Origin: CAYPPG01 sp964412555
GTDB taxonomy: Bacteria; Hinthialibacterota; Hinthialibacteria; Hinthialibacterales; Hinthialibacteraceae
Reading direction: 5' to 3'
Length of the DNA: 12,687 nt
Assembly (NCBI GenBank): GCA_964412555.1
Contig: CAYPPG010000117.1
Location: 1-12,687 of the forward strand
In this document: one piece after another, positions 1 to 7,547 of the stretch
Position numbering within the stretch: the first letter of the stretch is position 1
Layout: the number at the start of each line of letters is the position of its first letter
Position numbers and translations under genes: made by a program
Notes under the pieces: generated by a model
Seen by the model: the letters and a program-made list of their open reading frames with translations, nothing else
Databases searched by the model: none
Told to the model about the DNA's origin: nothing

Positions 1-399
1 GGGATGAACGCCCATGCCGACTTCATTCGTAACAATCACGATATCCGCTTTAAGCGTTTTGATATATTTCACTAGAGGTGTCACCCATTTCTTGACGATT
101 TCATCGTGCTCTTTTTCTTCATTCATAATCAGAGCAGTCCACACTGTTATACAATCAATGACGATACAATCGTATTGATTACCGTGTTTCGCCAACGCGT
201 CTATAATTTTTTCCCCCGCTTCAATGCACTCCCATTCCTCGCCGCGTTCTTCCTGGTGTTTTCGGATTCTTGCTTCCATCTCCTCATCGCAAGGTTCCGC
301 GGTAGCGATAAAGAGTTTTTTTTTGAATGGTTTCGCGTAGTTCACCGCCCATGCGCTTTTACCGCTTCGAACGCCTCCAATCAATAGCGTGGTTGCCAT
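1..399 (-). CDS. cobU: CobU: adenosylcobinamide kinase / adenosylcobinamide-phosphate guanylyltransferase (3' end off window)
   Basis: This bifunctional cytoplasmic enzyme phosphorylates adenosylcobinamide and then transfers GMP from GTP, giving adenosyl-GDP-cobinamide for the nucleotide loop. The frame is open from the ATG at 399 to the left edge: 133 of the roughly 175-180 residues usual for the family. Visible landmarks are the P-loop GGVRSGKS (residues 8-15), the motif RIRKHQEER with His48 at the place of the guanylylated histidine, Trp56, DCITVW (about 86-91) and NEVGMG (125-130). The ATG shares one base with the TAA of the upstream ABC ATPase gene (TAATG), so it is the last visible gene of operon B and probably translationally coupled. 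CobS or CobT would be natural genes beyond the edge, but that is a guess. Identification is secure. Confidence 0.95.
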   Translation of the reverse strand, partial: MATTLLIGGVRSGKSAWAVNYAKPFKKKLFIATAEPCDEEMEARIRKHQEERGEEWECIEAGEKIIDALAKHGNQYDCIVIDCITVWTALIMNEEKEHDEIVKKWVTPLVKYIKTLKADIVIVTNEVGMGVHP

Positions 400-1157
400 T
401 ATTGTTCGTCTCCAATCCAGCCGTTGCCATACCATTGTTTGATAACATCTCGTGATGTGTCGAACAATTCGGCAATAAGATCGGGATTCATAACTTCATC
501 CGGCTTTCCTTGAATCATAATCCGGCCATCCTTGAGCGCCACAATATGAGTCGCGATGCGTCGGGCGGAATGCAAATCGTGTGAGACATAAATAATGTGT
601 TTGTTTTCATCTTTCAATTGCAACAAGATATCTTCAAACAATACTTGGTGCTTTAAATCGAGAAAAACGGTCGGCTCATCCAAAAGAATAATCGGAGTTT
701 TCTGAACGATGACCTGCGCTAAATACACACGCTGACGCTCTCCACCGCTTAACGAAGAAACCTCGCGCGAGCGAAACGCTTCAATTTGACATACTCGTAA
801 AGCATTCTCGATACGCTCTCGCAATTCTTGTGGATCGTCGAATCCCGCTCGCGGATAGTTGCCCAGTGCGACAAAGTCGTATACAGGAAATCGTTGATTT
901 CCAGGCATGGATTGAGGCAGATAAGCGATCGAACGTGCGCGAGTTTTACTGTTTACTTGAAGTATATTGGTATTCTCGTAGATGATCGATCCTTGATGAG
1001 GTGAAAGGAGACCTACTAGAGTTCTGAGCAACGTGCTTTTTCCTGCGCCATTTGGGCCGACGATGGAGCAAATCGCTCCCGGCAAAATCGTTAAGTCGAT
1101 GGAATCGAGTATGAGCGAATCATTCAATTTAATGGATAGATTGCCGATGTTTAACAT
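399..1157 (-). CDS. btuD: BtuD-like ABC transporter ATPase of the cobalamin/siderophore (FecE) family
   Basis: This cytoplasmic ATPase subunit would power corrinoid import with the permease and binding protein encoded just upstream. It has 252 residues, normal for the family. All ABC motifs are intact: Walker A GPNGAGKST (34-42), Q-loop Gln82, signature LSGGERQ (136-142), Walker B IILLDEP (156-162), and the H-loop His193 in YVSHD. The ATG at 1157 lies two bases... after the permease stop codon (one base, 1158, between them), and an AAAGGAG-type ribosome binding site sits inside the end of the permease gene. By sequence alone FecE-type ATPases serve siderophores as well as B12. The cobalamin assignment rests on the operon (cobO, cobQ, btuF, cobU) and the upstream cobalamin riboswitch. 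Confidence 0.93.
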   Translation of the reverse strand: MLNIGNLSIKLNDSLILDSIDLTILPGAICSIVGPNGAGKSTLLRTLVGLLSPHQGSIIYENTNILQVNSKTRARSIAYLPQSMPGNQRFPVYDFVALGNYPRAGFDDPQELRERIENALRVCQIEAFRSREVSSLSGGERQRVYLAQVIVQKTPIILLDEPTVFLDLKHQVLFEDILLQLKDENKHIIYVSHDLHSARRIATHIVALKDGRIMIQGKPDEVMNPDLIAELFDTSRDVIKQWYGNGWIGDEQ

Positions 1158-1158
1158 A

Positions 1159-2133
1159 TTACGCTCCTTTCCGTATAAAAATCCACAAAAAGGTAACGCT
1201 GCCGATCAAACCGGTTATAACGCCCAGTGGCAGTTCAATTGGAGACAGCACTGTTCTAGCCGCGAAATCGCAAACCAGAACGAACGAGGCTCCCCCCAGG
1301 ATACACAAAGGAAAAAGGACTGCATGTTTGGGGCCGATGATGTTTCTCAGCGCATGAGGAATAATTAGACCGACGAATCCGACAACCCCCATCGCAGCGA
1401 CGCAGGTTCCCGTAACCAAACTGGCGCTAAAAAAAACGGTTCGACGCAATGATGATATGTTAATTCCTAATGATGAAGCTTTTTCTTCTCCCATGGCTAG
1501 CAAATCAAGAGCGGACGCCTGGCACATCAAAACGACGCAGCCGATGGCGCAAAGAAATGCCGTCGTTGCCAACATATCTATCGGAGCGGAACCCAAATCG
1601 CCCAATAACCACATCATGGCTCCATGTGCACGGTTGCTTGGAGATAATGCAACGAGCAACATCAATGCAGATTGAAAAAAATAGCCCACCATGACGCCGC
1701 ATAGAATCAACGCGGTTTGCGAGAACAAGGTTCGCTGAACGAGGATAAAAACCAGTAATGTGACGGCAATCGCTCCAATAAAAGCGAACGCGGACACCAG
1801 AATACCGGACGAAACGCCGATCACAATAGCGAACACCGCTCCAAATCCCGCTCCGCTCGATATGCCAAGGGTAAATGGTTCGGCCAATGGGTTGCGAAAC
1901 AGTCCTTGTAGAGAGAGTCCGCAGACAGCTAAACCTGCTCCCAATATCATTCCATACACGGCGCGAGGCAAGCGTAACTTCCAAATAATTCTCCCTGCTG
2001 AATTGGATGGATCCAGAATGCCATTCCATAAATCATGAAACGAGAAATTAGCCGGGCCTGAAGCGATATGGATTGCGAATCCGGCGCAAACGATAAATAA
2101 GAGAGTAAAAAAGGTAATAGATCTTTTTGTCAT
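1159..2133 (-). CDS. btuC: BtuC-like ABC permease (FecCD family)
   Basis: Inner-membrane subunit that forms the corrinoid channel, presumably as a homodimer with BtuD. The 324 residues are largely hydrophobic, fitting the usual nine or ten helices. Family hallmarks are the LQGLFRNPLAEPFTLGISSG stretch (about 75-94), the cytoplasmic coupling region GEEKASSLG (about 215-223), and the C-terminal GFVGLIIPHALR and ELPLGVITGLIG segments. The start ATG at 2133 overlaps the btuF stop (TAATG). The order btuF-btuC-btuD is a complete B12-type importer. As with the ATPase, iron-siderophore permeases belong to the same family, so substrate is inferred from context. Confidence 0.93.
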   Translation of the reverse strand: MTKRSITFFTLLFIVCAGFAIHIASGPANFSFHDLWNGILDPSNSAGRIIWKLRLPRAVYGMILGAGLAVCGLSLQGLFRNPLAEPFTLGISSGAGFGAVFAIVIGVSSGILVSAFAFIGAIAVTLLVFILVQRTLFSQTALILCGVMVGYFFQSALMLLVALSPSNRAHGAMMWLLGDLGSAPIDMLATTAFLCAIGCVVLMCQASALDLLAMGEEKASSLGINISSLRRTVFFSASLVTGTCVAAMGVVGFVGLIIPHALRNIIGPKHAVLFPLCILGGASFVLVCDFAARTVLSPIELPLGVITGLIGSVTFLWIFIRKGA

Positions 2134-3014
2134 TATTTCTGCTTCGCGGTATCTTCTTTCAATGGCGGCTCTTTGAAATCCAAGGATACATCTGGATGAA
2201 TGATTTTGAGAAAGTATTCCGTAGATTTCAGAAAAGACGACAAACTGGGTTGCGACAGTTCAGAGGCATCGGTTTGTTTAATAATCACATCATCGAAATC
2301 CTCGAATTCTCTATAACGCTGCACTCGCGAATCGTCGATCAACGAATGAGTAAGGATCAAAATGGCTTCAGGTTTTCGAGAGATGACGGATTCTAAGGAT
2401 ATCTGCGGGTAAGCGGTTGGCGCATCTGCAAAAACGTTTACTCCACCTGCCATTTCCACCACATGATGGATAAATCCTTGCCGGGATACTGTCATTAAAG
2501 GTTTCGGCCAGACCTCAACGTAAACACGCTTGGGTTTTATGTCCTTTAAGGCATTGCATATGAACTCAAGTCGTTGTTCCAGTTTCGATATGTATTGTTC
2601 CGCGGCTTTTTCCCGGTTGGTTTCTTCAGCGATGATTTTGAAATCCCGGATAATAGTTTCCAGATTTTGTGAAGGTCCCAAGCGTAAAACATTCAAGCCT
2701 AACACTTCCAGGCGGTCGAGCGTTTCAGGCCTGTTCGATTCGACATCGCCTAAAATCAAGGTCGGATTTAAAGTTGCAATCAATTCAAGGTTTGGGTGAG
2801 ACAACGTACCGATAACAACAGCATCCGTCGCGTTATCAGGTCTTGAACAAAACTTGGTCATTCCTACGAGACAATTACCCAGTCCTAAATCTCTGGCTTT
2901 TGCTGTATTGGATGGGGCTAAAGAAACGATGCGGTGATTGTTTTCGGCTGCATAGGATTGCACCGAAATGGTTACGGTCAATACAATTATTAAATAGTAT
3001 ACCCGGGAGAACAT
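2133..3014 (-). CDS. btuF: BtuF-like periplasmic cobalamin-binding protein
   Basis: Extracytoplasmic receptor that would hand corrinoids to BtuCD. It has 293 residues. The N-terminus is a signal peptide with probable cleavage at SYA|AE near residue 22; there is no lipobox cysteine, so a soluble periplasmic protein is likely. The body fits the helical-backbone metal-receptor fold (PF01497). Its landmarks are DLGLGNCLVGMTKFCSRP near residues 42-59, NPTLILGD, and the YVEVWPKPLMTVSRQGFI...AGGVNVFAD region that typifies cobalamin rather than siderophore receptors. The start ATG at 3014 is 12 bases after the cobQ stop, and the TAAAGGAT carrying the SD overlaps that stop. The C-terminal tail is short and rich in Lys and Glu. 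Confidence 0.9.
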   Translation of the reverse strand: MFSRVYYLIIVLTVTISVQSYAAENNHRIVSLAPSNTAKARDLGLGNCLVGMTKFCSRPDNATDAVVIGTLSHPNLELIATLNPTLILGDVESNRPETLDRLEVLGLNVLRLGPSQNLETIIRDFKIIAEETNREKAAEQYISKLEQRLEFICNALKDIKPKRVYVEVWPKPLMTVSRQGFIHHVVEMAGGVNVFADAPTAYPQISLESVISRKPEAILILTHSLIDDSRVQRYREFEDFDDVIIKQTDASELSQPSLSSFLKSTEYFLKIIHPDVSLDFKEPPLKEDTAKQK

Positions 3015-3026
3015 ATTTTTTATCCT

Positions 3027-4544
3027 TTATAATTGGGACAGCGATATCGAATCGATTACGTTAAAAATGGGATCGAGATTTAGGTGACACGCCAATACGG
3101 ATGCAATGACTTCATAGGGATCATGCTTCCTATTTTCATGCTTTTCGTAATTGTTAAAACGCTGACATAGAGAATCGCGTATTCCTTCATTATCGAAGAG
3201 CCCATGAAGGTACGTTCCCCAAATTCGCCCGTTTTCCGAAACAACTCCATCAACTCGGTGAGATGATTTTCCTTGAACGGAATGAATTTCGAGGAGAGGG
3301 CGGGCCGTATCCTCTCCATTCGTCCGTCCACAATGGATTTCGTAACCGGATAGTTGAATTGAAGTTCCCACGAGAATCCCTTGTACATTTTCCGTGACCT
3401 TAGCGGGAACCAGTTCCGTTTTGATGCGAAGCAGGGAAAACCCTTCCATCTCTCCCCGTTGCGATTCAATGCCTTCAGGATCGATAATGGAACGGCCCAG
3501 CATTTGATAGCCGCCGCAAATACCTATTGTTAATCCCTGCCGCGCTTTATGTTTATTTATATATTCCTCGAAACCGCGCCGCTTTAATTCCGTCAAATCA
3601 TCGATCACATTCTTGGAACCGGGGAGTATGAGAATATCAAACTCATCATCGAGAGGGGCATATAATGTCTGAACTTGAAAGCGTGGATCGGCGATTAAAG
3701 GCTCAACGTCGGTAATGTTTGAAACATGGGGCGGCATAATTACGCCAACACGAATTATATCTTCGCCGCTCCGCGTTGGCTGAAATAGTCTTGCTTCAAA
3801 TGAAGCGTTGTCTTCATCGGGCATGTAATGATCGTGTATAAATGGCAAGACGCCCAGAATTGGTTTTCCCGAACGCTGTTCCAGAATACTTAGACCCTCT
3901 TTAAATATTTCTTTACAACCACGAAACTTGTTTACGACCAAACCGATGATGCGTTCCCGTTCATCGGGTTTCAGCAAATCGATTGTTCCTAGCATGGAGG
4001 CGAAAATTCCACCGCGTTCGATATCCGATATCAGAATTACACGCGCATCGGCGTATTTCGCAATCCATAGATTGGCTAAATCGCGATGCCTGAGATTGAG
4101 TTCAGCGCACCCGCCAGCGCCTTCGATCAGGATGACGTCGAATGAAGAGGCGAGCCGATCATAACTTTCGGCGATCCGCATTTTAAATTCGTCGAGACGC
4201 GTCATCCCAAAATCGGAGCCGATTGAACCGGAAACCTTTCCGTGCAGGACGACTTGAGACTTTTTATCGCCGGTGGGTTTCAACAATAAGGGGTTGAGAT
4301 CGTTGCAAACGGGAATCCGGCACGCTTCTGCTTGGCAGGCCTGCGCCCGGCCGATCTCGCCGCCTTCCACGGTCACCGCCGAATTGTTCGACATATTCTG
4401 GGCTTTGAACGGCGCTACCGAATACCCGCGATTGCAAAGCAGGCGGCCCAAGCCCGCCGCGAATAAACTTTTCCCTACATTTGAGGCTGTTCCCCAAATA
4501 CAGATTGCCGTAGCTTTATGAGAATCCCTATCAGAGCAGTTCAA
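3027..4544 (-). CDS. cobQ: CobQ: adenosylcobyric acid synthase (glutamine-hydrolysing), TTG start
   Basis: Cytoplasmic amidotransferase that makes four ATP- and glutamine-dependent amidations, turning adenosylcobyrinic acid a,c-diamide into adenosylcobyric acid. The start chosen is TTG at 4544, which overlaps the cobO stop as TTGA. It gives 505 residues, the normal length, and places the ATPase P-loop GTASNVGKS at 18-26. The frame stays open upstream to 4676, but that stretch lies inside cobO and does not resemble CobQ. The N-terminal synthetase domain shows FKAQNMSNN, RAQACQAEAC and LIEGAGG. The C-terminal class I glutaminase domain shows the nucleophile Cys343 in GICGGYQMLG and His447 in GTYLHGLFD. 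Both active sites appear intact. No ATG or GTG occurs between 4544 and the P-loop, so the TTG is the best choice. Confidence 0.94.
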   Translation of the reverse strand: MNCSDRDSHKATAICIWGTASNVGKSLFAAGLGRLLCNRGYSVAPFKAQNMSNNSAVTVEGGEIGRAQACQAEACRIPVCNDLNPLLLKPTGDKKSQVVLHGKVSGSIGSDFGMTRLDEFKMRIAESYDRLASSFDVILIEGAGGCAELNLRHRDLANLWIAKYADARVILISDIERGGIFASMLGTIDLLKPDERERIIGLVVNKFRGCKEIFKEGLSILEQRSGKPILGVLPFIHDHYMPDEDNASFEARLFQPTRSGEDIIRVGVIMPPHVSNITDVEPLIADPRFQVQTLYAPLDDEFDILILPGSKNVIDDLTELKRRGFEEYINKHKARQGLTIGICGGYQMLGRSIIDPEGIESQRGEMEGFSLLRIKTELVPAKVTENVQGILVGTSIQLSGYEIHCGRTNGEDTARPLLEIHSVQGKSSHRVDGVVSENGRIWGTYLHGLFDNEGIRDSLCQRFNNYEKHENRKHDPYEVIASVLACHLNLDPIFNVIDSISLSQL

Positions 4545-5119
4545 AACTCGATGCCCCGCTGCGCTTTGATTCCAGCCTTGAATGGATGCTTGATTTCTTT
4601 GATTTCCGATACAAGGTCGGCGGCTTCGATCAACGCTGTGGGCGCATCCCGGCCAGTGCAGATCACATGCATCCAAGGTGGTCGGTTCTTTAAAACATCT
4701 ATGACGGGTTCAATGGCAAGGTAGTTCAATCCAAAGATGTAGTTGATTTCATCCAGAATCACTAAATCGTGTTCCGCTTTTTCAATACTTTCTTTGGCGA
4801 AAGACCAAATGCCTTCTGATGTTTTGATATCCTGTTCGGGATTCTTTGTATCCCACGTGAATCCATCTCCCATTGGGTAGAGTTCGATATCCAACGGCAG
4901 GCAATCGCTGATTCGCTTTTCGCCGGTTTGCCATTTACCCTTGATGAACTGAATGATGCGAACGTTCCAATTCCAACCAAGCGCCCTGAAAGCTAAGCCC
5001 AGCGAAGCGGATGTTTTCCCTTTACCATTGCCTGTATTCACCATGAGTAGCCCTTGCCGCCGTTCGCGAGGCGGCTGAGGAACTTGCTCACGTAATTCAT
5101 CCATCGTTTTGATTGACAT
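4541..5119 (-). CDS. cobO: CobO/BtuR: corrinoid adenosyltransferase (CobA type)
   Basis: Cytoplasmic enzyme that transfers the 5'-deoxyadenosyl group of ATP to cob(I)alamin, cobinamide or cobyrinic acid diamide. It serves both synthesis and salvage. The 192 residues match the CobA/CobO/BtuR family, not the unrelated PduO or EutT types. The P-loop TGNGKGKT is at 29-36, followed by SASLGLAFRALG, QFIKG, and the Walker-B-like VILDEINY. The late CTGRDAP motif is also typical. The ATG at 5119 overlaps the stop of the upstream propeller gene (TAATG); a good GGAGG lies about 11 bases ahead. The 3' end overlaps the TTG start of cobQ, indicating tight coupling of adenosylation and amidation genes. Confidence 0.95.
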   Translation of the reverse strand: MSIKTMDELREQVPQPPRERRQGLLMVNTGNGKGKTSASLGLAFRALGWNWNVRIIQFIKGKWQTGEKRISDCLPLDIELYPMGDGFTWDTKNPEQDIKTSEGIWSFAKESIEKAEHDLVILDEINYIFGLNYLAIEPVIDVLKNRPPWMHVICTGRDAPTALIEAADLVSEIKEIKHPFKAGIKAQRGIEF

Positions 5120-6447
5120 TACTCAAAAAACCTCCAGTTTTTCACTGCTGTTTCTATTGTTGATTGCAGGTAGAACAGATCGGTATTGCCTTCTTGTGTT
5201 CGTTGCCAGACAATTGCAATTTCCCCTTGTTCGCTTATGTCAATACAAGGCCTTGTGTCGGCATATTCCCATTCGTCGGTTATTCGGATTTCATTTGATA
5301 AATGGTTAGCTGCGGGATCGTACGCTTTCAGATACAAATCCCATTCACCTTCTCGTTTGTCCGCCCAAACGATGTACACCACTCCATCGGGAGCGATGGC
5401 AATGTCTGGATATTCAACCATGCCCGGAATGTCGTACTCCGTGAGGGGGATAGGATCATGAAATGAAATATCTGAGGCCGTTTTCCATGTAAGCCAAATG
5501 TTATGAAATTTACTTTCCACACGTTCTATCCATAAAATCCAAACCGTGTCGTTTTGATCGATTCGCACTTTCGGCGGATCAAAAAAACCGCTTCCGTGTT
5601 CGCTGATCCGAAATACAGGATTCATGGACCGGTCTGGTAACGAAGGCATGAGACCATAATTCAGGGTGCCTTGCGCATCGACGAATCCGGTTGTCCACAC
5701 CGCATGCAATTGCCCTTGCGAATCAAATTCAAATTGAGGAATCACAACACCAAGAAAAAAATGAGAACCGGGTATGGGTTCCTTATCGATATTTGCATCC
5801 TCCACCAGGCGCGTCTCGAATGATTCCGCCGTATCAAATTGTCCTGATGGATTGGATATCGTGAGAAGGAAATCCGGGCCTTCAGCACGCAGAAAATCAT
5901 ACCATCCCAATGCAATGCGTCCGTCCGGCACTCCGAAAATTTTTGGTCGGTATTGGTTTTCGCTGTGAGATGTGATTTGAATTTCTGGGTTTTCAAAAAT
6001 CTCCGATGGAGATAATCGCCTGAAATAGATATCGACATTGTTCAGACCGCTGGGCGTTGTGCTGTTCCGGTAATCGTGCCATACAAAGTTGACCGAGCCA
6101 TCTCTAGAAACATATAAAGAAGGATTCCCGCCATGGTTGAAAACGCCCTGTTGCCCTGTATCGCTCCGTATGGCAAGAGGTTCACACCATTGACCGCCGG
6201 TCTGTTTTTGATAATACATAAAACCGGACGAACCAATATCTGAACTTCCTTCCACTCGTTCCGTGTAAACCAAATGGAGAATCCCGTTTGAGTCAAACAT
6301 CATTGATCCCCGTGTGTTACGGGATAATTCCACATCAAATTCGGATGATGTCAGCGGTTGAAGATCATCAAAAACCGGGATATCAATCTGTGCGTTCGCT
6401 TGAATCACCCAAACAATCGTAAGAAAAATAGCTATAAGTGATTTCAT
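5119..6447 (-). CDS. Secreted seven-repeat beta-propeller protein in B12 operon B (paralogue of 9,604-10,893)
   Basis: I do not recognise a named family. The 442-residue protein begins with a clear signal peptide (probable cleavage ANA|Q after residue 19) and is otherwise non-membrane. Seven spaced repeats end in a hydrophobic strand of the form 'D/P-x-G-x-[IVL]-x-[LVI]-[VGA]-[YW]', at about 43-61, 108-126, 168-185, 236-254, 290-309, 345-365 and 398-416. This suggests a seven-bladed beta-propeller. Sialidase Asp-boxes are not evident, so no enzyme activity is claimed. It shares SRNTRGS, WHDYRNS and GWYDF with the other propeller. The ATG at 6447 follows the pseudopilin stop by 14 bases with an AAAGGAAAG site. 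It overlaps cobO at its 3' end. A role in extracytoplasmic corrinoid or partner binding is inferred from operon and riboswitch only. Confidence 0.8.
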   Translation of the reverse strand: MKSLIAIFLTIVWVIQANAQIDIPVFDDLQPLTSSEFDVELSRNTRGSMMFDSNGILHLVYTERVEGSSDIGSSGFMYYQKQTGGQWCEPLAIRSDTGQQGVFNHGGNPSLYVSRDGSVNFVWHDYRNSTTPSGLNNVDIYFRRLSPSEIFENPEIQITSHSENQYRPKIFGVPDGRIALGWYDFLRAEGPDFLLTISNPSGQFDTAESFETRLVEDANIDKEPIPGSHFFLGVVIPQFEFDSQGQLHAVWTTGFVDAQGTLNYGLMPSLPDRSMNPVFRISEHGSGFFDPPKVRIDQNDTVWILWIERVESKFHNIWLTWKTASDISFHDPIPLTEYDIPGMVEYPDIAIAPDGVVYIVWADKREGEWDLYLKAYDPAANHLSNEIRITDEWEYADTRPCIDISEQGEIAIVWQRTQEGNTDLFYLQSTIETAVKNWRFFE

Positions 6448-6461
6448 TCAAATCTTTCCTT

Positions 6462-7175
6462 TCAGTTCCGGACCAGTTGAACGGCGCGTTCACGGATCGT
6501 CCCGTGAATGGTTAATTCATACTCGCCATACCAGGTTAAATTGGGATTGTCTTCGTCTTGTTTGATGCGGAAAGGGAACCGGATATCTCTCTCAGGATAG
6601 AACTGGCCAATATCAACGCTCATGCAACGGACAAGCCATACGCCGCTATCCCAATCTTTTTCAATATTGTTATCACCGCCTTCGTATCCTCCAACATCAG
6701 TGGCCGCCGCATTATAGGCGTACCGTAGAAAGCGCCATTGAGGAACCATCTTGCCGGAAAATTCCGTATCCCTGCAACTGGGCCATGCTTCAATAGAGTG
6801 GGAGTGTTGGCGTTTTAAGGCGGGACAATACAAACTGGATTCTTGACAATAACCAAATTTTACCAAAAGGAGAGAGACACCGCTCCAGTAGCCATTGGCC
6901 GATGGGCCGCATCCCCACGCGGTTTGATCGGGGTGCGGCACAACATCGGCAATACCATCCGCGGGCGGAAAACGATTGTAATCCAGCCGGTATGCATTCA
7001 AAGCGGTGTGAATCGTTCGCAGGTTTTGCTGACAAGCCGCCCGGTCCGCTCGTTCAATTGCCTGTATATAGTTTGCAGAAATAATTGATGCGAGAATTCC
7101 AATAATCGCTACAACAACTAATAATTCAATTAATGTAAAGCCACCATGATGGCCCTTGTGGTGTAAAGAGTACAA
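6462..7175 (-). CDS. Type II secretion / type IV pilus-like pseudopilin, first gene of B12 operon B, TTG start
   Basis: The 237-residue protein has a class III prepilin leader: a 12-residue His/Gly-rich leader ending GG, then FTLIELLVVVAIIGILAS. Cleavage would fall between Gly12 and Phe13, with the conserved Glu at mature position 5. The N-terminal helix continues to the NLRTIHTALNAYRLDYNRFPP segment, as in GspG-like major pseudopilins. The C-terminal domain is longer than in GspG, carries several cysteines (for example 48, 89, 110, 117, 134), and is unfamiliar. The start is TTG at 7175, preceded by AAGGAG with 9-base spacing; there is no nearby in-frame ATG. No prepilin peptidase or assembly ATPase gene is in the window. 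The ribosome binding site is next to a hairpin downstream of the cobalamin riboswitch, so expression should fall when B12 is plentiful. Confidence 0.87.
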   Translation of the reverse strand: MYSLHHKGHHGGFTLIELLVVVAIIGILASIISANYIQAIERADRAACQQNLRTIHTALNAYRLDYNRFPPADGIADVVPHPDQTAWGCGPSANGYWSGVSLLLVKFGYCQESSLYCPALKRQHSHSIEAWPSCRDTEFSGKMVPQWRFLRYAYNAAATDVGGYEGGDNNIEKDWDSGVWLVRCMSVDIGQFYPERDIRFPFRIKQDEDNPNLTWYGEYELTIHGTIRERAVQLVRN

Positions 7176-7188
7176 TCCGCGATACTCC

Positions 7189-7208
7189 TTCGGTTAAAAT
7201 GAACCGAA
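7189..7208 (-). promoter_or_regulatory. Hairpin abutting the pseudopilin RBS (probable translational expression platform)
   Basis: Read on the minus strand, TTCGGTT and AACCGAA form a perfect 7-bp stem with a 6-base loop. The last bases of the stem run into the AAGGAG ribosome binding site of the TTG-started pseudopilin gene. A second copy of the 5' arm (CTTCGGTT, 7,232-7,225) could instead pair with the same 3' arm over 8 bp. Two alternative partners for one RBS-proximal strand is the usual layout of a translational switch. The pairings are seen in the sequence; the switching is inferred. Confidence 0.55.
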
Positions 7209-7305
7209 AGCGAAAAAGCGACTCAACCGAAGAAGTAGAATTTGGCGGGTAAGAAGAGAGTTATCCAACCCAACAGCCTTCTCCTCGGTCGGCTTTCGGT
7301 GTTGC

Positions 7306-7460
7306 GTTGCAAAGGGCAGGTATCCTGACTTCCGGGCCGATGTTTCCTACTCCCTCGCCTTCTCATTCGTGAACACGAACAATGGCCTATGAGGTTTCGT
7401 TCCCGGTAACAGTGGCGGGACCGCGCCGGATTCTCACCGGCTTCCCTGATCCTTTTCAAC
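7306..7460 (-). ncRNA. Cobalamin riboswitch controlling operon B
   Basis: The minus strand carries the cobalamin aptamer core: GGGAAGCCGGTGAGAATCC, the CCCGCCACTGT element, the AACGAAACCTCAT segment, and the closing B12-box GGAAGTCAGGATACCTGCC. The ends pair as P1: GTTGAAAAGG at 7,460-7,451 with CCTTTGCAAC at 7,315-7,306, 9 of 10 positions. An inner hairpin TTCGT/ACGAA covaries with the TTCGC/GCGAA of the second riboswitch, which supports a real RNA. Downstream lies an RBS-linked hairpin and no U-rich terminator, so control of translation is likely. Adenosylcobalamin or a related corrinoid should lower expression of the pseudopilin, the propeller, cobO, cobQ, btuFCD and cobU. Confidence 0.96.
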
Positions 7461-7468
7461 TCGTCTTA

Positions 7469-7496
7469 ATAATAATGACGTGTTCTTCATTGTCAA
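7469..7496 (-). promoter_or_regulatory. Sigma-70-type promoter of operon B
   Basis: On the minus strand a perfect -35 box TTGACA (7,496-7,491) is followed after 16 bases by TATTAT (7,474-7,469). Transcription would begin near 7,462, directly at the 5' base of riboswitch stem P1 (7,460). That agreement makes the call stronger than the boxes alone. Confidence 0.75.
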
Positions 7497-7547
7497 GAAA
7501 TGAAGGAAAATGATTAGTGATTATCATCCATTTTTTCCTGCATTCCA

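Noticed and set aside
106..387. 93-residue plus-strand open frame
   Set aside because: It is antisense to cobU, whose minus-strand frame has intact catalytic motifs.
399..3014. Iron-siderophore ABC importer
   Set aside because: The families overlap, but riboswitch control and cobO, cobQ and cobU in the same operon point to corrinoids.
4545..4676. 44-residue N-terminal extension of CobQ to the ATG at 4676
   Set aside because: It lies wholly within cobO in another frame and has no CobQ similarity; the TTG at 4544 gives the normal length.
5119..6447. Sialidase or BNR-repeat glycosidase for the propellers
   Set aside because: The repeats lack the S-x-D-x-G-x-x-W Asp-box and no catalytic Arg triad or Tyr/Glu pair could be assigned.
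7223..7459. 78-residue minus-strand open frame with a REAGENPARSRH-like peptide
   Set aside because: It is a reading of the cobalamin riboswitch itself; the same peptide appears from the second riboswitch for the same reason.
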